Positions 32,790-44,346 of a DNA stretch of 64,000 bases are shown here, piece after piece. The position numbers and the translations under genes were made by a program. Each line of letters starts with the position of its first letter. The stretch's first letter is position 1. Below the pieces are notes generated by a model that saw only the letters and a list, made by a program, of their open reading frames with translations, made no database searches and was not told the origin of the DNA. Origin of the DNA: Taenia hydatigena (Eukaryota; Platyhelminthes; Cestoda; Cyclophyllidea; Taeniidae); the NCBI GenBank assembly GCA_036345935.2, contig JADWOT020001205.1, forward strand, positions 62,001 to 126,000, written 5' to 3'.

Positions 32790-34490
32790 CACTTTGTTTC
32801 GCGATTCGGCTACTTCTGCGCCGTCAAGAGTATGCTCAACAGAAGGGCATAGGATGGTGGTGTAACTGAGGCACTAGCCTTGTGGGTAACTCTGAATGCA
32901 GAACCCTTTGGCATCTTGCAATAATCTTTACGAAAATGATTCAAAGACCACTTGCAATAGCAAGCGTTTCTTTAAGGCACCACAGTGTCCTGAGAGCAGC
33001 GGAAATGCATAACGTGCAGTTTGATTTGGCCAAATAGTCACAGTGCGAAGTGCACATGATTTTATGAACATTTAAAGTAGCAATGAAAAAATGCAACTCA
33101 AATCTTTTATAGCTTTTGTTGCCTTTAACTAAAATTTCAATTTGCCGCAATACGCGGCTCCATTCTTCTGCATTTTGAAGTGCCAAAAGCAGCAATGCCT
33201 CAGAATAACGGATCAAATTGAAGGCTCAAGTAGGGTTTATAGGGCATACTTAGACGCTTTGATTAACGCCGTAGAATACACGGCTTTCCAAATTATCATG
33301 CTGTTTCATGATAAAGGCGTTTGAGAGTGTAATCCTGCTGTGTGAAATCGTTTTACCATACGCAAAGTCTCTTTTGGTTTTCCACTTGGTTACTCATAAA
33401 CAAAAAGTAGTCAAGTCAAAAGCGAAGTCAGTTCTCGTACTTCTTGGTCACCAAATGCGTGACGAACCTTTGCATCATGCATATGGGCACGTGGAACAAG
33501 GAGATGAGCTGTGCCTTGCCCACCACTCACACTGGTGGTTGGCTCTTTCCTACCACCAGCAGAGTATCTGTCGCCGAGCCTCAATTCAACGGTCGGCAGG
33601 TGGGAGTGAACGATGAGCGCAGTAGTCAGGCAGATACTCAGTAAGAAATAATTGGAAAAGACACACGTCTCCGCTTCATACCTTATCACCATTACTGCTT
33701 TGCTACTAAGCTAGAGTTAGGTATTGCTTGATACGTCGGCACTGACATTCGCTTCGCTTTCTCTTGCGATGCTTTCTAATTGTCGGAGTTGTAAGGGAAC
33801 CAATAATCTTCTTCAGTGTCATTTTGAGCACTCTCCATTAACTGCTTAATGCAGTTTTGCGTAAAAGTACAATTTGGTGGTGACAGTGTTCCTGCCATAG
33901 TATGTTTCCTCTAAGTACGCGTGCAGCCGCTTGAAATCTCCGCCGCGTTGGAGAATAATGCAAATTAACATATATCTACATTGAGTTGTTTCATTTAAAA
34001 AGGATTTCTGCTAATTAGTTAACTTAATGCTAAACTATTTTCGAAAGCAAAGCAAGGGCACACCGCGATTTATCTTAGTTTATTCAATATCTTAAAGATG
34101 TGTATATATACCTGTTCACCTCACGTCACGTCACAGGGCACTTTAACATTTTCGTGCATTATGCTCCAAAATACACATTCTAAAATCTATTTGGTTTTCC
34201 ATCAGTGATGAATAAGTCAGCATAATCTTATCATAAATTAAAAGAATGTGCCGAGAAGACTTGCGCACATCCTTCCAAACAGATCTGAGTAGCACCTGGG
34301 AGTCTGTGTTGGTCATTGGGTTTTGCTGATTGGCTGGATGTGAGAAGTGCTTAGAACTGGATGATGATCACTTGTCTTATAAAAGAAGCGTCATTTGGGA
34401 AGTCCTTATCAGATTTTGCGTGGTAATGTCTCAGGTTGTGGTAACTCTGCGTTCGTTTAATGGCTTTATTAAGTCCCTTAACCATTCATG
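32790..34490. other. No supportable gene
   Basis: Frames up to about 100 codons occur on both strands around 33308-33692 and overlap each other antiparallel. No duplicate or motif was found. A small imperfect CACGT tract (CACGTCACGTCAC) occurs near 34120. Confidence 0.4.
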
Positions 34491-34501
34491 TTCTCTCCGA
34501 C

Positions 34502-35015
34502 AGTTGCCAAAATTAAACATTAAGAGTTCCGTTTAGGAGGAGCCAACAAAGGAGCGATTAAATTAAGACTTCCCCATTCAAGCTCTCGGTATTCACCACA
34601 GTGTGAAGGACATAAAATGGGTAGACGTACACCACTGCAGTGTGCTTATATTGTCAAACAAAAAGAAATGTGTTTATTATTTTGGTTATGCAAGTCATTA
34701 TTACAATAAGGAAGAGAACTACGTTAGTGACCTTACTTCGGAAGAGTTTCCTGCTGATGTACAAGCTCCGATTAGCTGTTTGATTACCACGTCGTGTCGT
34801 TGCATAAGATTGTCGCCACGCCGGATGAGATGCTGCAAATACGACTTGCCAGTACTGCATTCTGCTTCATCCACCCGTCTCTGCTCGGACGTGTCTATGG
34901 AGTCCCGAACTTTTCATACTAGTGGGTATCATTCTTGAGAAAAACGGGTGGCATCATACTGAGCATGTGTGAATGGTCCGAGGAAGGTGGAGAAAAGAGG
35001 GAAAGGGTGCAGCTG
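34502..35015 (+). repeat. Direct repeat R8, copy 2
   Basis: This is the partner of 26470-26940. The plus-strand frame 34603-34938 (111 codons) is open across the whole conserved part, with DIKWVDVHHC, SHYYNKEENYV and APISCLITTSCRCIRLSP, then a Cys/Ser-rich end. Copy 1 stops right after RLSP, so copy 2 is the fuller version. The product is not recognised. Confidence 0.8.
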
Positions 35016-35439
35016 AGCGATTTCGGCAGAAAGCGTGCTGTTTTTTTCTAGTTCCTTGAGGACACATGCGCACTACCAGCAACACCAAGCATTAAGACTT
35101 TATAGCACAATTGTTCGGTTGAACCGAACCATGGTCAAGTTTGTAAAATGGGCAAATATTGTCAGCCTCTCAGGCAGTGGCTGTGTGAGTTCGTTTTTGT
35201 CAAAACGCTAGACAATGTTGATGTGGGACACTATTTTAGTGAAACGGATCACTCCTAGGTGTGACATATAGGTGACCTCAGAATTACTCAGAGAACAAAG
35301 AATATCTTGTAACTGAGCGATTGCATTGCAATCGTAATGTAAGTGCACTTAACAATATACTATGGCTGATTACGGCGATGGTGTGCATAAAGACGATGAA
35401 GCCTACATGTGTTTGTGTGATTGTACAACCCCCTCAAAA

Positions 35440-35530
35440 CTATTGCTTTTTGATGCCAGTACTGCCCCACGTCACGAATGGGTGACATACCATTCGACCA
35501 CTGAGCTACATTAGACTTCGCTGCATTCAT
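35440..35530 (-). pseudogene. tRNA-like A-box segment, possible SINE head
   Basis: The minus strand reads AATGTAGCTCAGTGGTCGAA, a near-perfect eukaryotic tRNA 5' half with an internal promoter A box. It is followed by a perfect 5-bp stem GTCAC/GTGAC enclosing CCATTC. I do not see a normal B box (GGTTCGAATCC) downstream; the sequence there reads GGGGCAGTACTGGCATC. It may be a tRNA-derived short interspersed element or a decayed tRNA. Alternatively it is part of the 74-codon minus-strand frame 35360-35584, which has no recognised motif. Confidence 0.3.
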
Positions 35531-35939
35531 TCGTTCTTCGCAGATGGTGCGAATATCGGCATCTTTTGCTGTTTCTGCAATCATTCCATCATCCAGACAG
35601 TATGAGACTTCATGCGGATGAGGTGATATGCGTCTGGATGGATGCCAAATGGCTTATTGTTGTATAGCTGACTCTATGGAAGGAATCAGATAATTAAATT
35701 CAGTCTCAATATGGTTAATGTTAGAATAGCAAAGAGTTAGAAACCGTGTAGTTCAGCAGGTTAACTAGATTTGGACTAGCACGTGTCACATTTTGGTCTG
35801 AGAGATGCTGCATTTGACCGATCAAGCAATCACAATGCCTTGTGTTAAAAGGGGACAAATTACTGACACCAAATCCACCTTGTTTGCGTACAGAACTAGT
35901 GCTTCTTTTTTATAAATTTTGAAATAACGATACAGATTG

Positions 35940-36530
35940 CAAAGCGACAAGCAAATGCAATGGTGGACTGTGTTTAAAATCAGTTTTTCAGTAGATTTTA
36001 ATTCCCTCAGACCGCTCCTACTTATTACTTCTCAGTAGAATCACAAAAAAGCAGGTATAAGTTTACAAGTTGATGTGTTTAAAATACACCTGATTACATA
36101 ATGTGCAGTAATCATAGCACTTTAATCCCTTGGCAACAGTTTTGTTTGTAAAATGCTACGTTCACTTACATCGTTTTGACTTGTTGTCTGAGTGTCATTT
36201 AACAGAAAAACCTAGCCACTTTGTAAGGTGGTTTCGATTCTACATTGCAGAGCGTTCCACGCACCTTTTTCTTGTTATCATTTAAATACAAAATCCATAC
36301 AAAAATTGGATTTATTACTTAGTGTTGTAGAATCAGAGATAAGTTTAATGCGTTCATACTCATAGTGTGGCAAAAATAGGTGTTCGAAGCAGACTGATGA
36401 TGGATTTTGATCCGACTTGTAGACCGATCTCGATGTTTTGCCAGAGAGATGTCGGTAAGGTAGTGTGCTGTTCAAAGCGCGTTTAGGAAAGGAGGCTTGC
36501 CTTGGTGGGCAGTTGTCGAGTAAACCTTTC
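35940..36530 (-). repeat. R5/R2-type fragment, inverted
   Basis: Reverse complement of about 50100-50760, and therefore also related to 20500-21170. Shared words on the minus strand include GAGCACAGGAAA, AAGCCTCC and GACCGATCTC-like sequence. It stops near 36530, about 20 bases before repeat R3 begins in the opposite relative orientation. The frames open in the youngest copies are interrupted here. Confidence 0.78.
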
Positions 36531-36549
36531 CTGTGCTCTTTTTATTAAT

Positions 36550-36975
36550 CACATCTATGGATAATTTCCTGAGTTTTCAATAGTCAAGCTCGCTAAAGCA
36601 GATGCGCTAAGCTTCTAATTCTTTCTTTAATTGGTGATGAATGGCCTGATTTCCACTCTGGTGGCATTTTTGTCTGGTAACAGCAAAATGCGACAACCAT
36701 TTCCATCGTTATCAAAGACTAGATAAGTGCTTAAACTGAATAACAGCAAGTTATTGTGCAATAGGGTTAAAAGTGAAAGTGATTTGGAAACTCGGTATAA
36801 ATATTTTTGCCTTTCAAATATGATTGATTGGGCAATTTAGTCATGCGAAGTAGACTAAACAGTGTCCTACGACTTTTCTCTAGCTATCTTCATTCCCTAC
36901 TTCCACCGCCGATGTCGAAGTTCTTACACTTCACTTTGTTCTTGACACACTTAGCATGAGGTTTTGGTGATACCA
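36550..36975 (+). repeat. Direct repeat R3, copy 2
   Basis: Partner of 15415-15850. The left boundary adjoins the inverted R5 fragment ending at about 36530. On the right the match ends after TTGTTCTTGACACACTTAG and repeat R4 does not follow. Confidence 0.85.
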
Positions 36976-36979
36976 TAGG

Positions 36980-39660
36980 CGATCACATGTTGGGCGAGAA
37001 GGCGGGTGTATTGGATAGCAGAGAGGCGGGCAGCGGTCGAGAGAAGGGACTGAGGCACTCTAACTGCAAACTAGTCAACTCATCGGCCGACATGCACAGG
37101 CGCCTTCACAGACGCACATGTACAAATGTGAGCAATGCAGTATCGTTGAAGCTAACATCAGCATTTGTTTGCAGTGGGTGCCTGTAGGAAGGTATTTGAC
37201 GGGCATTTACATGGTAGGCAAAGTCAACGCCAAGTCAGAATTTTAAGTTTAATTCCAAAATGTTATTGCACGTTATGCAGCAGCTGCGTAAGGCAGTAGT
37301 AGAAAATTGGCAAATTATAATGACTGTGGGCGTAGCCAACTTAGGCCTGGTTTCATCCGTCTGCAATCAAACCTACACCGACTCAGCATTGGCTTCTTCG
37401 GATTCATCACATTACTGAGACACTCCTGTTTGGCATGCTTGAATTTACTAAGCCGAAGTCGAAGAAGTCGTAAATTCACCCTAATTGGTGACAGTAGTTC
37501 CCATTTCCTCAGTATCAACACCGAAATCAAGCATATTGTGTCTCCTCGATCGTATCAGTTAACGCAACGGAGGGTAGCTTGAAAGATTATTGACAAGAAG
37601 AGTGTCTGAACTGCTTCAATTTTCTTAAAATGCTTAGCATTATTTTAGACGTGGGCCTGAATTCGCCGGCGTGGTTTTGTGCTCTACTTCTGGGTGTTTA
37701 AGGGAATGTGAGGCATTGGGAGGAGGCCATATCTGCCCACGCTGCATTAGTGGAGTTACCTCAAATCGGAGCTATCGGGTCCTTCTCTGTATGGTGCTAA
37801 CACTGATTGAGTTAGCGGTTGGTGCGGTGTGTAGCTCATATTTTGGTGGAATTCAGAATGTTTGGTGTGAAGGTACCACACTCAAGATCTAGTCATATTT
37901 AACGGTTCTCACTTCTATGTGCGTTGCTCTTTAAAGGCGACGTGTTTACGAAAACAGTGTGGCACACAATGAATAGCTGTGTGACAGCTTTGTAGGCAAT
38001 GGGCGTGAGGTGCTGCGGTATCACATGTTAAGCAGTTGCGTTAGACACCGCCTACAAAAATAGACCACATATTCGATGCCAATATTACCAATGCTACTTT
38101 GGTGCATAAAATGCAGAACACTGTACCGACACTTGCCTCGTTCTATTAGACTTACTTATCTGATGTCGGTGCACAATATTTCCCTGTCGAAAGGGCGACT
38201 AATTTGCCAGCGATGTTAGAGAGGAATGTGACAGGGCAAGAGAAGTGGACCATAAGGAGATTAAGGAACCAAAATACTGCAGAAGGTAAGGGGTAGGTGA
38301 TGATGGCCTTTGCAGAGGGCTAATAAAATACTGACCACTGCCATATTGAGTGCTACTTATGAGCGATATAAGTAGCACAGCTGTGCCTTTCACTTAATTA
38401 GCACTCTAATGCCGCTGACGCCGATTCTCACCACGATTGTTATCAACTAGCTTTAAAAACCATCTGTTCTACACTCAAAAGGTTAAGTGGTGCTCATGCA
38501 AAAACCTAGTTGGAATGCGTTGTTTTGGCTGCGCCTACTACTCATGTTCCTTGTTCAGTGGCAGCTGTGTGTCTGAATTCGTTTAATGACGCTAATTCGT
38601 TGCCGTTATCGAGTAAACAGCGATGCAAATATGACAAACTACTGACTCAGAATTTCAAATGTAGCATCACACTGTGTCTTAGGAAAGGAGAAAAATGGTT
38701 CGTCTTTTCAGCGAAAGGCGTAAAAATTGAGAAGAGGAATTCCAGCTACTAACAAATTGTTTTAAATGGTCCGCAACAAGCGGTTTATGCCATGGAATTC
38801 TCGAAATGAATAGACAACACAGAGGAGGAACTACACTTCCTTCGCCTAAGCGCCTGCACTGGCTGAATTCTGCAGGGTTCACTCGACTGTAGGTCGCGTA
38901 ACACTTCGAAGCTCCACTGCATACACATTGATCAAGATTGCTTGGCAGTGTCAAGCGAATTTAAGGCACTTGACAGTTATTAAAATAAATTATTTTGCAA
39001 CACTTCTCTACTTGCCTAAATTCCATCTCCTGGTGCGGGACCTTGGCTGGCTGTTTTGTCATCATTAGGCAAACTGGTCTTTAGACCGTGCTAGCAACCC
39101 GAATTCTCTTTCTGTTAACTAAACAAATGTGTTCTCTTCATGTAATATGTCTTCTTTCGTTTTAGAGGAAGCTTTGGGGAGCTATGACCTTGCTAACTAA
39201 TTGTATGATCTCAAACTTGCTAAAATGATGCGAAAGTTATCATAAACATATAAGGAACTAGCTCGATAGCCCACCTCATTTTCATTGTTTAACATTTAGG
39301 CATGAATTCCGTTGGTGAAGGCTTAGAGAAGATATGATTTTGTTTGTCCTATTCTTCATCATCTAAATGTCCAAGGCGTGTGCATCCAGTTCAACTGAGA
39401 GCATATCTGAACTAGACCGTAAAAGTACTTGAGTCGAGGAGAACTTATTGCTGCTCACGACAAGTGCATTTAAGAACAACAAAGCAATTTTTGCAAAAGT
39501 CGAAAGCGAATCATTTTGCATTCTTATTTCCGATTAGGCAAAATGCGTGACATCAAACTTTTCTACGTAGGCAATGCAAATCAACATTCGCAAACACGTC
39601 AGCTTCTGAGCAGCAAACGATTTTAACAAAAAATAAGATATGCCCTTTCCCTTTGCTGCA
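36980..39660. other. No supportable gene; Cys-rich 73-aa frame at 37671-37892
   Basis: The most protein-like frame is 37671-37892 (plus). It starts MVLCSTSGCLRECEALGGGH, then CPRC, followed by a hydrophobic stretch (VLLCMVLTLIELAVGAVC) that could be a membrane helix. It lies downstream of a T-rich segment with TTTAAG, a weak acceptor. A second frame at 37307-37582 is antiparallel to another of similar length. No copies exist elsewhere in the window and no family is recognised. Confidence 0.3.
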
Positions 39661-39669
39661 AAGTTGATC

Positions 39670-40050
39670 GATTTTTTAAATTAGAGGCTGTTGTCACTTA
39701 AAATGTGTAACCATTCCATTGCATCGCACATGTGTGACACGGGTCATTCACTAGGCAAAGACGACCAGCTTTGCCCAATTGAACCTCAGGCGCACTTAAT
39801 GAGATCAACATGGACGAACAAGAAGGTGTTGAGTTTATTAGAATGGTAAAAGCAACCTGAACCCAACTTGCGGTTTCGTGGCCTTGAAGTGGTCTCTGGG
39901 CGGCACGCCTTAGCATTCCAATGGGAGATCACCTAATTCACTACTGGCAGTATGCTAGTGTCAGTGGCACAACTAAAAGTCGAGCCCAACGAGCACTCAG
40001 CCCTTCTGTGCCCTAAAGGAATTGGTTATGATCTTTGCAGTGGCTCTACA
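39670..40050 (+). repeat. Family U subunit (R6 copy 2, first)
   Basis: Related to 6400-6760, 40765-41110 and 61395-61765, with shared words such as GACACGGGTCATTCA and the GAGCACTCAGCCCTTCTGTG region. Its right part includes the beginning of the 312-bp tract identical to 5545-5856. The upstream 160 bases (39670-39830) belong to U but are not part of the R6 duplication, because copy 1 has R2 at that place. Confidence 0.65.
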
Positions 40051-41302
40051 GAAAGGGTGGGTGAAGCGAACAGGGCTTGATAAGGGGTCGTACTGGCGTC
40101 TATTTTCCGCATCAGCACACCTTTGCTTAATTAAAATCAGGTTAATTTTAAACAAGGAATGAGAAATTTTTAAATGCTTGAAGTCGCGGTGAGGAGCTGT
40201 TAGCAAAGTAGTGTGTTGTTGAAGTCCCTGTAGAAGAAGGAGAGTTGCCTGAGGAGGCGACTGTGATCTATGTCGAAGTCACCATCTCCATTCACCTCAA
40301 ATGATACCCGCGTGGTAGTTCAAGCCTTACAGAGCCGATTATTAGAGTTTAGCACCACTGACTGATTTGATTTAGCATGTGTCTGAGTGGTTGAGCCCTC
40401 ATTGTGCCTAAACAGATACCCTAATCACTGCACAGAGGAGTAGGCGAAATGAGTCTCAGTTGGTGCCCTGGTGGTTGACAGCTGGCAAAGGAAGAAAGTC
40501 CACTTGATGACGTACAATGGCAAAGATCTCTGACCTTTCAAAATTTGTCATCCCTGGATAAAATCTCCTTTCATTCTGGGTTATAGAGGCATTCTAATTG
40601 TCTTTAGAAACTTCGTAAGTCGCCTAGAATTGTCGAACCATTTAGGTACTTGGGCTTCTTTTGGCGGTGGGGCAGATCCATATTTGCAAATACACCGGCC
40701 TTCAAGTATCAAATATTTTGTTTCAATAAATGAGCAATGGCTTTTAATCTTTTTGAAAGTTAGCGGTTGTTGCCACTTACAATGGACAATCACTCTCTCT
40801 CGTCACATTCGTGTGACATGAGTACTTTATCAGGCAAGAACAATCAGTCATGCAGACGCATGACAAAAGCTCAAGATACGTGAACGAAGACCTAGTTTGC
40901 GGTGTAGCGATTGTGGTGTGGCCGCAGGGAAGCACACTTTCTTATAGAAATGCGAGGTCACATGCTTCTCTGCAGCTTGTGGTTGGGCCCTATTGGGACG
41001 GCTGCGAGACGAGATCAGTGGGCACAGCTCCTCTGTGCCTCAAATGCATTGGTCATGGACTTTACAGAGTCCCTGTAGAGAGGGTGTGTGAAGTACATGT
41101 GGCTAAGCAGGTCGCACTGCCATCCATTATCCACATTAGCGCATCTTTGATTGGTTAACAACAAGGCGAATGTAAACATGCATTGCGGATCATCTGAGTA
41201 CGCCTTCTGCGACCTATTAGTTCTACAAACAGAAGAAGGAGGGATTAAATGACCATGTGTATAGGGTGGAGTGCCTAAGAAATAGAGGACTCAGTCTACA
41301 TG
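39832..41302 (+). repeat. Direct repeat R6, copy 2
   Basis: Colinear with 5465-6957. The identical tract is 39912-40223. Here R6 ends at about 41302, and the next repeat (R7) begins 2.9 kb later; in copy 1 they abut. Confidence 0.92.
40850..41158 (+). CDS. 102-aa open frame, best-preserved family U product
   Basis: The plus-strand frame from an ATG at 40850 contains LVCGVAIVVWPQGSTLSYRN, then VVGPYWDGCETRSVGTAPLC, GHGLYRVPVERVCEVHVAKQ and an end SIIHISASLIG. The same frame at 6.55 kb is interrupted by a stop after MEGV. The U copy at 61.6 kb shares CGVAVV, ET and APLCVKG but is shifted by small indels between. Five cysteines, two of them conserved across U copies, suggest an extracellular or structural peptide, but no family is recognised. 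Start choice is uncertain, since the conserved part begins at about codon 15. Confidence 0.4.
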   Translation: MQTHDKSSRYVNEDLVCGVAIVVWPQGSTLSYRNARSHASLQLVVGPYWDGCETRSVGTAPLCLKCIGHGLYRVPVERVCEVHVAKQVALPSIIHISASLIG

Positions 41303-42014
41303 GTAAAGTTCTTTTGGATCCACAAGGTCCTGAAACATTCAATAGCCACACGAAGGCTCCACCTAAAGTGGGAAGGGAATCTAAACGCCGCTATTGCAGC
41401 CGTACATCCGGCCATTCATTAGGCTGCTGACCTAACGATACCAGTCAACCTTCTAGTCTCGTCTTTAGCTCAGGTTAGCTTTGAAAGTGCGAAAGGAAGG
41501 AAGAAAATAGGTTTTGGAATGCAAAGGTGTCCATTAGCAGCGTGGGACGTGATGTATGCACAATCAAACAGCCAAATTTAACATCTATAGAAATGACCAA
41601 CTAATGAACAGGGATTCAGCTGCGATTACTCAAGTGCATATAAACTTACGATTCAACTTCATTCTTACTCAAAAATCCAATAGCAGTTAACACGACGTTG
41701 GATTGCTGATAGCGGTGCAAGTGGAAGTCAGCCTGTGGGGCCGCACACGCACATCAATTAAGATGTTAGCTAAATCGCAATGACAATATCTTGGTTATTT
41801 CTTTTGTAAACTGCCGGTATTGTTGTAGAGCGAGCTGCCTTCTCATGAAAGTCTCCTTCCAAACTTAGCCAATTGGTGAGACACAAGAATCGCATCATTC
41901 CAGCAGTCAGTCCTCCATCCCATTGCCAGTGTCTGCGCCCCTTATTTGCATCACGTAGTTCAAAATTTGTTTTTGGAGTCGTTCTAGTTTTAGGCTATAA
42001 ATTACAGTAGTTAC

Positions 42015-42254
42015 GAGACTTCGATGGTGATACGCCATGTGTCTGCAACGATCCATTCTGCGCTGTGGTCAGAGCAGGTGCCTCCGCATCCATTGGAAGC
42101 TAGTTGGAATGCTTTAGAATCGCATCTAATTGTAGCCAACGCCATGCTGGTGCGCAAACCGAGAGTGGAATCACAACTAAGCTTGCGGTCGCATTTGTCA
42201 ATCCTCTCCATGCCATCCTCACCCACGAACCTCAGAGTGTCCAAATGCCTCATA
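42015..42254 (-). CDS. Paralogous exon, unknown protein family (copy at 42 kb)
   Basis: On the minus strand the exon starts right after a good acceptor, TACTTATTTCTTGTCAG, and can end before a GTAACT donor. It reads HLDTLRFVGEDGMERIDKC, DSTLGLRTSMALATIRCDS, SNGCGGTCSDHSAEW and DTWRITIEVS. The 45.5-kb paralogue shares RFV-EDG, the DS-LG core, the QC/RC-S motif and TWRITIEV or VWRITIEV. Differences between them concentrate at third codon positions (about 15, 11 and 23). This is the clearest coding signal in the window. The protein is Cys-containing and probably part of a larger multi-exon gene. The family is not recognised. Confidence 0.55.
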
Positions 42255-43628
42255 CTGACAAGAAATAAGTAGCATGGAACAATAGCTTCAAGTACTAAAT
42301 GTTTTGTGGACTAATGTCAGAATACGGAATAAAAATGAGCGCTGATATAAAGTGAATGCAATGCACAGATCCCGACGAGATGAACAAATCGCACGTAGGA
42401 AACACATGCTGCAACCAAGGCAAGAAATGATTGAAACACAACTGACAATCGAGATGGAAATAACAAGCTATTAGGTTATTAAGACGAGCACGTAGTTCTT
42501 AAAGTCCTTTCTAGCCTGATATTCGACTTTGATTGGACCTAGAAACGAATGACCAGTGCAGGTTTACATCCCTTTGCTAAAGGAAGGTATCGAACATACT
42601 CATTTGGGCGTCACCTCCCCACCTACGTCACACAACAATGAAGAGGTGTATTCATGAATAACCATAATCGAAGAACTGCAAGAGCTGCGAGACATCTAAA
42701 AGGTTGCTATCAGCATCATTTATTAATGTGGTGACATTTGCAGCTGCACATAATTCGAACTAGCAATCATTCCTCTAATGTGTTTATCGGTGACCAGTCA
42801 GGGAGGCTGGTGGTGAAGGAAGGCTAAAATTGCCTTGTGTCTTTCTAGAAGCACGTGTCGTGGCAGCCTCTTACTACGATTAACTAGAAAGTATGCCCAC
42901 TAAATTCTGTGCTAAATTACGTCAGCTTAAGAATTTTGTTCTAAATGACATTCCCTTATCGCGCCTACAATCAGCTCCCTTTAACATGTCGCACAATTTA
43001 AATCCATAAATCTTCTCTTTTCCATGTCAATTGCTTATACTGCAGTACTTCTGTCGGACACAGGCAGCCAGAGCAACGATGCCATGTGGTAAGAGGGAAG
43101 ACGTGGGAAGGAGTAACAACTAGGGCTGCAAACGTCGCTGCAATGTAAGCTTCAGGTTGCTTCCCATCATTGCGTTAATCTTAATCCGACTCGAACCCAT
43201 GGCGTATTGCTCAGCATCCATCAAACACGGTACAAAATGCAGTGAGCGCAATGCAAAGTTGAATGAGGCTGGCCAATCGCTATCGATTAGACTCAATAAA
43301 CGTAGCGAACTCAGCTTCACTAAAACAATTTGACAACAGGCATTTTAACAGATGATGTGGTTGGTAGGCACATGTGCTGATCATAGAGCCAACGACCGGC
43401 TGGTGGAGTGACTTCGAAGTGTTGGCTACGAGATGCTGATATTTTACCCATTTACCATGTGGGGATACGTGCTATTAGGTCAAGGTTGGGACATTCCGCA
43501 TTGTTCGAATTTCGCCTCGTTGCCTCGATCCACTTCTTCAATGGACTGCAGAAGAAGATTCGTGGATTTTATTTTCCTTACAATCACAGCATTTCGCTAG
43601 CACCTTTTGTGTCATCAAATATTGGTAG

Positions 43629-44009
43629 ATGTATGATTACTCGGAGCAGGCTCTTACTGAACCCGGTTACTTAACAAAAGTGAAAATGCAGGCATGCGTA
43701 ACAGAACAATTCGTTAAGCACTCGGAAAATTACGCCCTTACTGAGCATTTTGGAAACGCGCTTGTAGGTCGGCTAATAATCACTCCAAATCTATCGTCAT
43801 TCCGTTACCACAATTATACTTGCTTGACTGCCTCACACTCAGGACCAGTCTTCTGCGAACTCCACGGGCAGGAGGACGCAAGTCCCACCACTGTGCTAAA
43901 TCACATCTGTCCGACATTAGAAACGAATGGTCTGACTTCCTGGTGGGGCACTTGCCAGGAACGACTACACGCAGACACACAACCCGAGTCAGCAGCACGT
44001 TATAGCTAA
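43629..44009 (+). CDS. 126-aa open frame, unknown
   Basis: A plus-strand frame of 126 codons. It contains sequons NLS and NYT, several cysteines (YTCLTASHSG, VFCELHGQED, HICPTLETNG, WWGTCQERLH) and a polar end. It reads like an extracellular peptide but has no signal sequence. An antiparallel 105-codon frame (43780-44097) competes. There is no duplicate in the window, so no conservation test is possible. Confidence 0.27.
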   Translation: MYDYSEQALTEPGYLTKVKMQACVTEQFVKHSENYALTEHFGNALVGRLIITPNLSSFRYHNYTCLTASHSGPVFCELHGQEDASPTTVLNHICPTLETNGLTSWWGTCQERLHADTQPESAARYS

Positions 44010-44346
44010 CTTTATAGCAAATGCCAAAACAGTTTCTAGCACCACGTTTGGCCTTAATGTGAATTAAGTTTGCATCCTTAGGGATGGTAGCTGCCATCTC
44101 ATTGTCAATGAGACCATTTCTTTATTAAGGAGGGCATGCTAATGGGCTAATTTTAATGAGGAGTAGTAATTATTGCATGATCAAGTAAAGTAGTGCTATA
44201 ACTTAAGAGGGTGCAAGGGACGTTCACGCCCAGCACTTACAGCGCTTTGGTGATGAACCCATTAAAAGTTTGTTAATTTTTCCAAAGCAAACTAAGGCTG
44301 GGGAAGGGTTTGAATGAGCTTTTTCAAACATGTCATACTTGTTCTG

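Larger units (their letters stand above)
41305..44200 (+). other. 2.9-kb segment between R6 and R7, absent from copy 1
   Basis: Copy 1 goes directly from R6 to R7 at 6957/6960, while here 2.9 kb intervenes. The segment includes the R7-related exon at 42015-42254. It also has a 126-codon plus-strand frame (43629-44009, with HNYTCLTASHSGPVFCELHG), which is antiparallel to a 105-codon minus-strand frame (43780-44097). I see no terminal inverted repeats or target-site duplication at its edges. It is either an insertion here or a deletion in copy 1. Confidence 0.7.
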
